Under the pieces are notes generated by a model. The model was not told the origin of the DNA. It saw only the letters and a list, made by a program, of their open reading frames with translations, and ran no database searches. 64,000 nt of DNA from Bacteroidaceae bacterium (GTDB lineage: Bacteria; Bacteroidota; Bacteroidia; Bacteroidales; Bacteroidaceae), in assembly GCA_017555875.1 (NCBI GenBank), contig JAFZFN010000022.1, forward strand, positions 1-64,000, written 5' to 3'. Position numbers and translations under genes: made by a program. Below, piece by piece: positions 48,414-58,500 of this stretch. Position 1 is the stretch's first letter, and each line of letters starts with the position of its first letter.

Positions 48414-51248
48414 ATGGAATTAGCAAGCAAATACAACCCGTCAGATGTCGAGGGTAAATGGTATCAGTATTGGTTGGACAACAACCTCTTTCACTCAGAG
48501 CCCGATGGCCGTGAGCCTTACACCGTGGTGATACCTCCCCCCAATGTGACTGGTGTGCTCCACATGGGACACATGCTTAACAATACAATTCAGGATATCC
48601 TTGTTCGCCGCGCTCGTATGCTCGGCAAGAACGCCTGCTGGGTGCCTGGTACCGACCACGCCTCTATCGCTACCGAAGCGAAGGTGGTGAAGAAGCTCGC
48701 CGAGCAAGGCATCAAGAAGAGCGACCTCACCCGCGAGGAGTTCCTCAAGCATGCTTGGGAGTGGACCGACGAACATGGTGGCATCATCCTCAAGCAGCTC
48801 CGCAAGCTGGGTGCTTCGTGCGACTGGGACCGCACCGCCTTCACCATGGACGAGAAGCGCAGCCAGAGCGTCATCAAGGTGTTCGTGGACCTCTACAACA
48901 AGGGACTCATCTACCGCGGTCTCCGCATGGTAAACTGGGATCCCAAAGCACAGACAGCGCTCTCCAACGAGGAGGTAATCTATAAGGAGGAGAAGAGCAA
49001 GCTCTACTACTTGAAGTACTATGTGAAGACCCACCCCTTCCCTCCCTGTGAGGGAGGGTGTACTGACACCGCGGAGCCTCAAGTCCTCCCTCACAGGGAG
49101 GATTTAGGTGGGTCCTCCGAGGGTATGGTCATCCACAAGGACGACAAGGGTTACTATGCCGTAGTAGCTACTACCCGCCCCGAGACCATCATGGGTGATA
49201 CCGCAATGTGTATCAACCCCAAGGACCCCAAGAACACTTGGCTCAAGGGTCAGAAGGTGATCGTGCCCCTCGTAGGTCGCGAAATCCCCGTCATCGAGGA
49301 CCGCTATGTAGACATCGAGTTCGGTACAGGTTGCTTGAAGGTAACTCCCGCCCACGACACCAATGACTACATGTTGGGTAAGAAGCACAACTTGGAGACT
49401 ATCGATATCTTTAACCCCGATGGTACATTGAGCCAGGAGGCTGGCATGTACGTTGGCATGGACCGCGTAGAGGTGCGCAAGCTTATCGCTAAAGACCTCG
49501 AGGCTGCAGGTCTTCTCGAGAAGGTAGAGGATTATGACAACAAGGTGGGCTACTCAGAGCGCAATGCTGACACCGCTGTAGAGCCCCGCCTCTGCATGCA
49601 GTGGTTCCTCCGCATGCAGCACTTTGCTGACATCGCATTGCCCCCTGTAATGAATGATGAACTGAAGTTCTATCCCACAAAGTATAAGACTACCTATAAT
49701 AACTGGTTGGAGAACATCCAAGACTGGTGCATCAGCCGTCAGCTCTGGTGGGGTCACCGCATACCCGCTTTCTTCTTGCCTACTGCTGAAGGTGCTGAGG
49801 AGAAGTTCGTGGTGGCTGAAACCATCGAGGAGGCTGTAGCATTGGCACAGAAGATGGAGGGCTATGAGAATATCACCGCAGCTGAGCTCCGTCAGGACGA
49901 GGATGCCCTCGACACCTGGTTCTCATCATGGTTGTGGCCCGTGTCATTGTTTGACGGTATCAACAACCCCGACAATGCAGAGCTCAACTACTACTATCCC
50001 ACTGCCGACCTCGTAACAGGTCCGGACATCATCTTCTTCTGGGTAGCACGCATGATCATGGCGGGATATGAGTACAAGGGCGACATGCCTTTCCGTAATG
50101 TATACTTCACCGGTATCGTGCGCGACAAGCTGGGCCGCAAGATGTCGAAGAGCCTCGGTAACTCACCCGACCCGCTCGACCTCATCGCTCAGTATGGTGC
50201 CGATGGTGTGCGTATGGGTATGATGCTCTGCGCTCCTGCCGGTAACGACATCCTCTTCGATGATGCACTCTGCGAGCAGGGCCGTAACTTCAACAACAAG
50301 ATTTGGAATGCCTTCCGTCTCGTTAAGGGTTGGAATGTAGATGCTTCTATCGCTCAACCCGAAGCAGCGCGCTTGGGTTGCCAGTGGTTTGACGCAATGC
50401 TCACCAAGACCGCTCTTGAGGTAGACGACCTCATGAGCAAGTATCGCTTGAGCGAGGCTTTGATGGCTGTATACCGTCTCTTCTGGGACGAGTTCTCAAG
50501 CTGGTACCTCGAGATCGTGAAGCCTGCCTACGGTTGCGCTATCGACAAGCAGACCTACGACGCTACACTCCACTACTTCGACGCATTGCTTCGCTTGCTC
50601 CATCCCTTCATGCCCTTCATCACTGAAGAGTTGTGGCAGGCTATCGAGGAGCGCAAGGCTGGCGAGAGCATCATGACACAGAGCGTGAAGATCTTTGCTG
50701 ACAACTACGACGAGCAGCTCATCGCTGATGTAGAGACCGCCAAGAGCATCATCAGTGGCGTGCGCACCATCCGTTTGCAGAAGAACATCGCACAGAAAGA
50801 ATTGCTAACACTTGAGGTGGTGAAGACCCACCCCTTCCCTCCCTGTGAGGGAGGGTGTACTGACACCGCGGAGCCTCAAGTCCTCCCTCACAGGGAGGAT
50901 TTAGGTGGGTCTGTAGCATGCGCTTCCATCATCGAGAAAATGGGTAACCTTGAGGCTATCAACGTGGTTGAGGCTAAGAGCGATGGCACTTCATCATTCA
51001 TGGTAGGTACCACCGAGTATGCTGTTCCCCTGGGTAGCCTCATTGACGTAGAGGCCGAGGTGGCTAAGTTGCAGGCCGAGCTCACCTATCTCGAAGGATT
51101 CCTAGGTTCAGTGATGAAGAAGCTCTCTAATGAGCGTTTCGTAAGCAATGCTCCCGAGGCTGTAGTAGCTGCCGAGCGTAAGAAACAGGCCGATGCCGAG
51201 AGCAAGATCGCTGCCATCAAGGAGAGTCTCGCTAAATTTACCATTTAA
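48414..51248 (+). CDS. valS: Valyl-tRNA synthetase with two in-frame palindromic insertions
   Basis: ValS charges tRNA-Val. The 944-residue class I synthetase has HIGH as HMGH near residue 50, the KMSKS motif as KMSKS near 575 with SLGNSPDP after it, the editing (CP1) domain between, and the C-terminal coiled coil (about 875-944, [11 protein letters not shown]). Two identical 30-residue stretches (205-234 and 804-833, starting [11 protein letters not shown] and ending REDLGGS) are the translation of palindromic elements E and F. The first lies at the entry to the editing domain and the second just before the coiled coil. Without them the length is about 884, close to other Bacteroidales ValS. 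The protein is essential, so both insertions must be tolerated. Confidence 0.95.
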   Translation: MELASKYNPSDVEGKWYQYWLDNNLFHSEPDGREPYTVVIPPPNVTGVLHMGHMLNNTIQDILVRRARMLGKNACWVPGTDHASIATEAKVVKKLAEQGIKKSDLTREEFLKHAWEWTDEHGGIILKQLRKLGASCDWDRTAFTMDEKRSQSVIKVFVDLYNKGLIYRGLRMVNWDPKAQTALSNEEVIYKEEKSKLYYLKYYVKTHPFPPCEGGCTDTAEPQVLPHREDLGGSSEGMVIHKDDKGYYAVVATTRPETIMGDTAMCINPKDPKNTWLKGQKVIVPLVGREIPVIEDRYVDIEFGTGCLKVTPAHDTNDYMLGKKHNLETIDIFNPDGTLSQEAGMYVGMDRVEVRKLIAKDLEAAGLLEKVEDYDNKVGYSERNADTAVEPRLCMQWFLRMQHFADIALPPVMNDELKFYPTKYKTTYNNWLENIQDWCISRQLWWGHRIPAFFLPTAEGAEEKFVVAETIEEAVALAQKMEGYENITAAELRQDEDALDTWFSSWLWPVSLFDGINNPDNAELNYYYPTADLVTGPDIIFFWVARMIMAGYEYKGDMPFRNVYFTGIVRDKLGRKMSKSLGNSPDPLDLIAQYGADGVRMGMMLCAPAGNDILFDDALCEQGRNFNNKIWNAFRLVKGWNVDASIAQPEAARLGCQWFDAMLTKTALEVDDLMSKYRLSEALMAVYRLFWDEFSSWYLEIVKPAYGCAIDKQTYDATLHYFDALLRLLHPFMPFITEELWQAIEERKAGESIMTQSVKIFADNYDEQLIADVETAKSIISGVRTIRLQKNIAQKELLTLEVVKTHPFPPCEGGCTDTAEPQVLPHREDLGGSVACASIIEKMGNLEAINVVEAKSDGTSSFMVGTTEYAVPLGSLIDVEAEVAKLQAELTYLEGFLGSVMKKLSNERFVSNAPEAVVAAERKKQADAESKIAAIKESLAKFTI
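49027..49115. repeat. Palindromic element E, in frame inside valS
   Basis: The element runs from AGACCCACC to GGTGGGTCC. Its arm hairpins are CCCTCCCTGTGAGGGAGGG and CCTCCCTCACAGGGAGG, with the core ACACCGCGGAGCC (reverse complement GGCTCCGCGGTGT) between. It is identical over 92 bp (with flanking GTGA) to element F, 1797 bp downstream. The frame is kept open through the whole element. Confidence 0.93.
50824..50912. repeat. Palindromic element F, second in-frame copy inside valS
   Basis: The sequence is identical to element E and the 9-bp terminal inverted repeats (AGACCCACC/GGTGGGTCT) are intact. The 1797-bp spacing between E and F is a multiple of three, so both are read in the same frame and give the same peptide. 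Confidence 0.93.
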
Positions 51249-51375
51249 CCAATTACAATTTACAATTGATTTGACAATTTAACTATTCCCCAATTTGAAA
51301 TTTCGCGATGCTGAAATTGTAAATAACTAAATCACACAAAAATTGTAAATGGTAAATTGTCAAATAGTAAATAAT
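51238..51375. repeat. AT-rich inverted repeats downstream of valS
   Basis: TTTACCATTTAACC and CAATTTACAATT on the left are mirrored by AAATTGTAAATGGTAAATTG-type sequence on the right. The centre holds TTTCGCGATGCTG, close to the GCGATGT core of the other elements. The left end overlaps the last codons of valS. It fills the gap to the next gene. Confidence 0.65.
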
Positions 51376-51379
51376 AAAG

Positions 51380-52258
51380 ATGAACAAGAAGATTCTTATC
51401 CCCATAATTGCCATAGCCGTGCTCCTCATCGGGGCATTGGCTTTCCTCGGTATCCGTCTCAGCCAAGCCAATAAGGCCAATGAGGAGATGGTGCAACTCT
51501 TCGAGCTGGAGAAGGAGGAGATGGAGAATGAGTACAGCTCCTTTGCCACTCAGTACGACGAGATGCAGATACTCATCAGTAATGACTCGCTCGTAGCTCA
51601 GCTTGAGCGCGAGAAGCTGCGCACTCAACAGCTGCTCGAGGAGTTGCGTGCCACAAAGGCCAGCAATGCTGCTGAGATTACCCGCTTGAAGAAGGAACTC
51701 AAGACCGTGCGCGCTGTCATGCGCAGTTATGTGGTGCAGATAGACTCGCTCAACCAAGTGAACGAGAAGCTCGCGAGGGAGAACAAGCGTGTGCGCACTC
51801 AGTATGCAGAGGTGACAAAGCAGGTCGAGGTGTTGCAGGAGGAGGCTAAGAACCTGAGCGATAAGGTGACGCTGGCCTCACAGCTCGACGCTACGAACAT
51901 TTGCATTCATCCTCGCAACAAGAAGGGCAAGGAAACCTCGAATGTGAAGAATGTGGTGAAGTTTGCAATCGACTTCACTATTGTGAAGAATATCACTGCT
52001 CCTACGGGTGAACGTACGATCTATGTGCGCATTGCCAAGCCCGATGGCTCGGTGCTCACGAAGAACGCTAGTCAGACCTTTGCGTATGAAAACACCAAGC
52101 TCGAGTATAGCATCAAGAAGCTCATCGAGTACACGGGTGAAGAGCAAGGCGTGACGGTGTACTGGGATGTGGAGGAGTTTCTCAATCCTGGCGAGTACAC
52201 AGTCTATCTCTTCTCTGATGGTGTGATGATAGGCGAGAAGGGCTTTACTCTCGAGTAA
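51380..52258 (+). CDS. Membrane-anchored coiled-coil protein of unknown function
   Basis: The 292-residue protein has one N-terminal membrane helix (about 5-24), then a long coiled coil (about 30-165, with many Glu/Lys/Leu heptads). A compact C-terminal beta domain follows (about 175-292) ending in WDVEEFLNPGEYTVYLFSDGVMIGEKGF. I do not know a named family. It probably spans part of the periplasm. It is close to valS on the same strand, but the repeat between them makes an operon uncertain. Confidence 0.75.
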   Translation: MNKKILIPIIAIAVLLIGALAFLGIRLSQANKANEEMVQLFELEKEEMENEYSSFATQYDEMQILISNDSLVAQLEREKLRTQQLLEELRATKASNAAEITRLKKELKTVRAVMRSYVVQIDSLNQVNEKLARENKRVRTQYAEVTKQVEVLQEEAKNLSDKVTLASQLDATNICIHPRNKKGKETSNVKNVVKFAIDFTIVKNITAPTGERTIYVRIAKPDGSVLTKNASQTFAYENTKLEYSIKKLIEYTGEEQGVTVYWDVEEFLNPGEYTVYLFSDGVMIGEKGFTLE

Positions 52259-52307
52259 GCAGCTTCGTGTGGCTAAGACGGCAATATTGTTGCCGGTGTA
52301 AAAAACT

Positions 52308-52337
52308 AAGGGGACGTGTCATGTGGCACGTCCCCTT
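52308..52337. terminator. Bidirectional terminator between the coiled-coil gene and parC
   Basis: A perfect 11-bp stem (AAGGGGACGTG with its complement at 52327-52337) closes an 8-nt loop. On the minus strand TTTTTT follows after AG, so it is a strong parC terminator. On the plus strand GGTTTGT is weaker. Confidence 0.85.
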
Positions 52338-52370
52338 GGTTTGTCTATAGGTAACTCTTTGAGGTTGATA

Positions 52371-55073
52371 TTACTCCTCGAAGAGGTTGAGTTGTTCGCT
52401 TGATGGCTCTTCGGGTGCTTCGTCTACGACTTCAGTGTCCTCTGCTTGGGGCTCTTCTATGGGCTCTGGCTTGCGTGTGGGCTCTAACTCCTCGAAGCTG
52501 TCCACCTCGAAGTTTGTCACACGCTTACCTATGGCTTTGAAGCCCTTGATGAGGGCAAACTCCTCTGCATCGATGATGAGCGGTTCGCGGAAACTGTCAC
52601 CACCGCCAAAGTTGACTTTGATAAGCGGGTAGGTCTCACAAGTCAGCAAGGCCATGCTACTGTCCTTGTGCTCGTCTACGAAGGTGTTCTTCTTGGGTGT
52701 GGCTTCCATGATGAAGCGTTTGATGTAGTAGAATCCCTTCTGTGAGGCATTTTTGATGATGGCTGTCCACACCTTGTCGGGATTAAACTTCTCGATGTAG
52801 AGGATGTCTGGCTCGTAGTGGTTGTTGGCGTCAAAGTCGGTGATGTAGAACTCTCCGTTCTTGAGCACTACGAGGATGCGCTCGTCGCTATGGAACTCGC
52901 CCAGGTATTCCCCATGTCCGTCGAAGTCGAGGCGTAGGATGTCGCGGTCAAACCATACCTTGCGTCCGCCAAGGGTAGAACCGCCATGTGCCTTGAGGCC
53001 GATGCGCTGCACTTCGAGACGTGTGAGGAGGTTGCCCATGGAGGCGCGTCCCTTGATGGTGATTTCGCTGAAGTCTTTTTCGATGACAGTCTTGCGCAAG
53101 TTGGGCACGGGCTTCAACTGTACCTTGATAATCTCTGCTTCACCATTGGGGTTGGCGGTGAAGTAGGCTACGCGAGAGCCGGGCTTGCCTTGCGTGAGGT
53201 TGTACTCACGGTCGCGGTTGGTACCAGTCACTGCGAAGCGCTTGATGTAGTGGGGGCCGCCACGTCCGTCGCGGTATACTACATTGTATATGGTGCGCTT
53301 GTCATTCTTCTTGTAGATGCCTACGTGGATCACGCCAGGGCCAACAAACATCTTCTCTGCTACGCGTACGATCTTGTAGCGTCCATCCTTATAGAAGAGG
53401 ATGATGTCGTCGATGGATGAACAATTGGCGACAAACTCGTCCTTCTTGAGTGAGGTGCCGATGAAGCCTTCTTCGCGGTTGATGTAGAGCTTCTCGTTGG
53501 CCTCGATGACCTTGGCTGCTTCGATGTTCTCGAAGTTGCGTAGCTCTGTCTTGCGGGGGTAGGCGGCGCCATACCTTGCCTTGAGCATGGAGAACCAATC
53601 GATGGTCACGCTTACCATATCGGCCAGTTTGCCATCTATCTCCTCCACCTCGGCTCGGATGCGGGCCATGAGCTCATCGGCCTTGTCTTTGTTGAACTTT
53701 AGGATGCGGGCCATCTTGATCTCCATCAGGTGTAGGATGTCATCCTTCGTGACCTCACGGATGAAGGTGGGGTAGTAGGGAGTGAGGCGCTCGTCGATGT
53801 GCTCGCAGGCTGCATCCATGGTGGGCGCTTGCTCAAACTTCTTGTCCTTATATATGCGTTCTTCGATGAAGATTTTCTCCAGTGAGGCGAAGTGTAGCTG
53901 TTCGAGGAGTTCGTTCTTGCGTATCTCCAGTTCCTTGCGCAAGAGGCCGAGCGTGTTGTCTACTGACTTGCGCAGTACTTGGCTCACCCCGATGAAGTGG
54001 GGCTTGTTGTCGTCGATGACGCAGCAGTTGGGGGAGATGCTGATCTCGCAGTCGGTGAAGGCATAGAGCGCATCGATGGTCTTGTCCGACGATACGCCTG
54101 GAGCCAGGTGTACGAGAATCTCTACCTCTGCAGCTGTGTTGTCGTCTACCTTGCGGATCTTTATCTTGCCTTTCTCTGCAGCTTTCAGTATAGACTCGAT
54201 GAGCGTTGTGGTGGTTTTGCTATAGGGTATCTCAGTGATGGCAAGTGTCTTGTTGTCCACCTTGTTGATGCGGGCACGCACACGCACCGCTCCGCCACGC
54301 TCGCCATCATTGTAGCGGGCCACGTCGACGAAGCCACCCGTCTGAAAGTCGGGATAGAGCACGAACTCTTCGCCCTTGAGGTAGCTTATGGCGGCATCGC
54401 ATAGCTCGTTGAAGTTGTGAGGAAGAATCTTTGATGAGAGACCTACGGCAATACCCTCAACGCCCTGTGCGAGTAGTAACGGAAACTTGACGGGTAGCGT
54501 GATGGGCTCCTTGTTGCGGCCATCGTAGGAGAGCTTCCATTCTGTTGTCTTGGGGTTGAATACCACGTCGAGCGCAAATTTCGACAAGCGGGCCTCGATG
54601 TAACGCGGTGCAGCGGCACCGTCGCCCGTGAGGATATTACCCCAGTTACCCTGACAGTCGATGAGCAGATCCTTCTGGCCTAACTGCACGAGCGCATCTC
54701 CGATAGATGCATCGCCGTGAGGGTGGTACTGCATGGTGTGGCCCACGAGGTTGGCTACCTTGTTGTAGCGTCCGTCGTGCTTTTCCTTCATGGAGTGTAG
54801 GATGCGTCGCTGTACAGGCTTGAAGCCGTCGTTGATATGCGGCACGGCACGCTCAAGGATTACGTAGGAAGCATAGTCCAAGAACCAGTTCTGGTACATG
54901 CCCGAGAGCTGGTACTTCACCGTGTCGTCCTCGCCATCGTCTTTCTTGGGGTGATAGTGGGCATGCTCTTCGCTTCCCGTAGTGCTTTCCGTGGCTTCTG
55001 TGGCATCGATGTCTTCGTTGACGTTCTCTGTCTCTTCGATTTCGTCGGCCTTGTTGAAATCTTCTTCGCTCAT
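52371..55073 (-). CDS. parC: DNA topoisomerase IV subunit A (GyrA/ParC family)
   Basis: The 900-residue type II topoisomerase A subunit has the catalytic Tyr in AAPRYIEARL (about 158), the winged-helix segment around GDGAAAPR, and family text such as ASYVILERAVPHINDGFKPVQRRILHSM (near residues 65-95) and HPHGDAS. The C-terminal half is the beta-pinwheel domain without a clear GyrA-box, which favours ParC over GyrA. The N-terminal 50 residues are a very acidic extension rich in Glu and Thr, and the C-terminal tail is also acidic. No parE gene is adjacent. Confidence 0.9.
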   Translation of the reverse strand: MSEEDFNKADEIEETENVNEDIDATEATESTTGSEEHAHYHPKKDDGEDDTVKYQLSGMYQNWFLDYASYVILERAVPHINDGFKPVQRRILHSMKEKHDGRYNKVANLVGHTMQYHPHGDASIGDALVQLGQKDLLIDCQGNWGNILTGDGAAAPRYIEARLSKFALDVVFNPKTTEWKLSYDGRNKEPITLPVKFPLLLAQGVEGIAVGLSSKILPHNFNELCDAAISYLKGEEFVLYPDFQTGGFVDVARYNDGERGGAVRVRARINKVDNKTLAITEIPYSKTTTTLIESILKAAEKGKIKIRKVDDNTAAEVEILVHLAPGVSSDKTIDALYAFTDCEISISPNCCVIDDNKPHFIGVSQVLRKSVDNTLGLLRKELEIRKNELLEQLHFASLEKIFIEERIYKDKKFEQAPTMDAACEHIDERLTPYYPTFIREVTKDDILHLMEIKMARILKFNKDKADELMARIRAEVEEIDGKLADMVSVTIDWFSMLKARYGAAYPRKTELRNFENIEAAKVIEANEKLYINREEGFIGTSLKKDEFVANCSSIDDIILFYKDGRYKIVRVAEKMFVGPGVIHVGIYKKNDKRTIYNVVYRDGRGGPHYIKRFAVTGTNRDREYNLTQGKPGSRVAYFTANPNGEAEIIKVQLKPVPNLRKTVIEKDFSEITIKGRASMGNLLTRLEVQRIGLKAHGGSTLGGRKVWFDRDILRLDFDGHGEYLGEFHSDERILVVLKNGEFYITDFDANNHYEPDILYIEKFNPDKVWTAIIKNASQKGFYYIKRFIMEATPKKNTFVDEHKDSSMALLTCETYPLIKVNFGGGDSFREPLIIDAEEFALIKGFKAIGKRVTNFEVDSFEELEPTRKPEPIEEPQAEDTEVVDEAPEEPSSEQLNLFEE

Positions 55074-55098
55074 ATATAATATAGGTGTATTCGTCTTG

Positions 55099-55130
55099 CA
55101 AAGTTAATGCAAGGCGGGCGAAAAAACAAG
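55099..55130 (-). promoter_or_regulatory. Promoter of parC
   Basis: On the minus strand CTTG (55127-55130), 20 bp, then TAACTTTG (55099-55106). The parC ATG is 25 bp downstream. This is a good match with a TTG-type -33. Confidence 0.65.
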
Positions 55131-55216
55131 TTTCAAAGAACGAACGTTGTGGAAAAGTTTACTTTTCTCTTGTTAGGTGCTGGTGCTTGAAGAATATCTG
55201 TTGAGGCGATAAAGCG

Positions 55217-55294
55217 TCGGTGCAGTACTTCGCTGTAAGTACTCGAATACTGACAAGGAGGTACTCGAGTACCTGCAAAGAAGTACTGAGGATT
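55217..55294. repeat. Four-unit palindromic array, 22-bp period (array 4)
   Basis: Six GTAC-type half sites begin at 55225, 55239, 55247, 55261, 55269 and 55283, with alternating spacings of 14 and 8 (period 22). The two central units are GTACTCGAATAC (55239) and GTACTCGAGTAC (55261, a perfect palindrome). The outer units at 55217 and 55283 keep only one half each. Pairs such as AGTACTT/AAGTACT (55224-55243) can form hairpins. It has the same grid as arrays at 152, 22645 and 36035. Confidence 0.7.
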
Positions 55295-55377
55295 CTCTTT
55301 GTTTAATTTGCTCAATGTGTTTGTGTGTGTAAAAATATGTTTTGCAACATAAAAAGCCTTATTTAAGTTATTAAAAG

Positions 55378-55408
55378 TTGTTTAATAGCATAAAAACCTC
55401 TATTTTTG
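55378..55408 (+). promoter_or_regulatory. Promoter of the large secreted protein gene
   Basis: TTG (55378-55380), 20 bp, then TATTTTTG (55401-55408). The ATG at 55522 leaves a leader of about 105 nt. Confidence 0.6.
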
Positions 55409-55521
55409 CTTGTTCTTTTGTGTCTATAGGGTTAAGAATCACTTATATGACATCTATAAACGGCTTAAGGAATAAAGAGAATAAACTATAACTAACTTAT
55501 TATTAACTAAAACAAAAGCTT

Positions 55522-58500
55522 ATGAAAAGAACATTTACTTTTCTTTTGACAGCGCTTTTCCTCTGCGTAGGAATGGTTAAAGCCGCTGTTACCGACGTGC
55601 CCGAGATGTCTACCGAGGCTGGCATCAAGTGGTACACCATTAAGAACGTAAGAACCCAGAAGTATGCTACTTATGCTGGTGAGGCAGCTAGCATGACACA
55701 GCAGGCGACTGCGCAGGATGGTTCGCTTTTCTATTTCACAGGAACAGTTGCCGATGGTGTTGCTACTGTGAAGATTCACAATGCTCAAGCAGGTGAGCTC
55801 CTTTGTGCAGGAACAAACAGTTGGACTGCTGAGGGTATAGATTGGTATATTGCAGCAAAAGCTGATAATGGCCTTTCTATTTCTATGACCGCTGATTTCT
55901 CTGGCACAAAGAGCTGGAATGATTTCCAAGGAAGTGGTAAGACAATTGACTATTGGACAGCTACAGATGCAGGTTCTATTTGGGCTGTAGAGTTGTTTGG
56001 AGCTGATATCCAAGTGGCTCTCGACAAGATGCTTGCTCGCAAGGACAATCCGATCTTCGGTGAACCTATGTACAGTGAGGAGGCCTATAATGCTCTCGCT
56101 GCAGCATATGAAACTTTCAATGCTAATGCAACCGTTGAGAACTACAATGCTTGCAAGGACGTTATTGCAGGTATTGAGGTTTACATGCCTCAGGTAGGTC
56201 AATACTACCATATCGAGTGTCCTGTTTTCTATAACACTCAAGGTGTTCACAAGGCATTGTGCGCTGATGCTGAGTTGGGCTGGAAGACTCTCAATAAGGC
56301 AGATGTTGCTTCCTATTGGACTCCTGTAGAGACTGAAAACGGTTTGGCGTGGAAGAATGCGAAGAATGGAAAATATCTTTTGGGTAATCCTAATACTAGT
56401 GGTGCATGGACAACCGCTGAGACTGCAGAAGGTGCAGAGTTTACTCTCGTAGTTTTGAAAGATGGTGAAACTCAGGATGATTACCAATATGCAATAAGTG
56501 TTTCAGGCCGTCATATGCATGCTAACAATCATGGTGGTGGTAACGGTACTGGTAGCAATGTTGTTAGCTGGGAAACAAATGCTGCTAATAGCGCATCTGC
56601 ATGGACTATCACTGTGGCTAAAGACCCCTCTACATTGGTTGAGGCAACCGTAACTTATAGCTTCACTTACGAGGGTGAGGAGAAGTACACACAGACTACC
56701 ACTACATTGCTTGGCGAAGAGTGGCCCGATATCACCGTAGCATTCCCCTATGGTGTATCGGCAAGCAAGCCCGAGGGCGTTGTCGAGGCTGAGAAGGCTG
56801 CTCCCACAACATTCTACGTGAAGAATGCACTTAGCGGTCAGTATTTGAGCTACGATGTAGAGTCTAACCTCACAGTTGCTGAGGCTGAGGCTGTAGCAAC
56901 TATCGTTCCCTCTTCTGTAGTTGCCGGTGCATTTGCTGTCTCTTATCCTGGTCCCAATGGTGCTGCTGATCCTCGTTTTGTACAGTGCGGTAGCAAGGGT
57001 CGTTTCTCGGGAAACAAGGACTTGACAGAGAATTCAAGCGTATACCTCTATAAGGTAACAGGTGAGGGTGCTGCAACTCGCGTTAACGCTGTCGAGGATG
57101 GCGCTTCATATGTGTTCGTAGCTAAGTGCTCTAAGGCTGATTATGAGGGCTACTGGATGATCACCAATGAACTTACTGGTGAAGGTGCTGACCTCAGAAT
57201 GATTGGCGTGAAGGCTTCTGACGAGCTCGCTGATGAGATCACCTTCGAGGTGGGCGACTACTCACCCGTATGGACTGTAGGCGTAGCTGAAGTCGAGGAG
57301 GTTGAGGCTGCTGAATTCTACGTGAAGAATGCCCTTAGCGGTCAGTATCTGAACTTTGATCCCGCATCAAACCTTACAGTAGGTGCTGCTGAAGCGGTTG
57401 CAACTATCGCTCCTTCTTCTTTAGTTGCCGGTACATTTGGAATTTCTTATCCCGATCCCGACGGTACCACTGGTATCCGCTATGTACAGTGCGGTAGCAA
57501 GGGCCGTTTCTCAGGAAATGCTCAATTGACAAAGAACTCTAGTGTTTATCTCTATAAGGTAACTGGCGAGGGTACTGCAACTCGTGTTGAGGCTGTAGAG
57601 GATGGCGCTTCATATCTGTTCGTAGCTGAGTGCTCTAAATCTGGCTATGAGGGCTACTGGATGATTACCAATGAACTTACTGGTGAAGGTGCTGACCTCA
57701 GAATGATTGGCGTGAAGGCTTCTGACGAGCTCGCTGATGAGATCACCTTCGAGGTGGGCGACTACTCACCCGTTTGGACAGTTTCTGCTGTTAAGGAAGA
57801 GCCTGCTGCTGTTGCTTTCACTAAGGTTATCGAGCTCGAAGTCGCTGAACTTCCCTTCGTAGCTGCTGAGTCTGCTGAGGGCATCTCTAAGTGGTACTAT
57901 GCTACAATGCACACTAACTATCCTAGATATATCCAGGAGAATGCTGCAGGCGGTATCGACTTCGTTAAACAAGTTGTAGGTGAGGTTAAGACCGATTCAC
58001 TCCTTTGGGGCTTTGTAGGTAATCATTTCGATGGTATCAAACTTGTGAACAAAGCTACAGGTCATGCAGTCGTTTCAACTGGTGGCGATGCTCAGATGGG
58101 TGACGCTGCTAACGCTACAGTATTTGCTCTTAGTGCTTCAGATACTCAAGTAGAGAATGGTTTCTGCTTGAAGTATCCTGGTGGTGGCTTCCTTAACGGA
58201 AATGCAGGTGCTGGTAAGGTTTCTACATGGAGCTATGCTGACGCTGGTTCTACCTTCTTGTTGTACACTCTTCCCAAGGAAGAACTCACTGCGTTCGCTG
58301 CTAAGTTCAACGAATTGGAGTCACTCACTGAGGCATATACCTCAATGTATGCTATGTCAGCCGTACAGAATCAGTTCTTCGCAGTATACGATGCTGTTGC
58401 TCCTGTGAAGGAGGCTATCGCGAATGGTACCGCAACCTCTGAGGAGGTGGTAGCTGCTACAGCTAGCATGACTGAGGTTATCGCATTCGTATTGGCTATG

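Larger units (their letters stand above)
55074..55521. other. Divergent intergenic region between parC and the large secreted protein
   Basis: It holds the parC promoter (55099-55130), array 4 (55217-55294), and the promoter and leader of the plus-strand gene (55378-55521). The rest is AT-rich and I see no gene. Confidence 0.5.
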
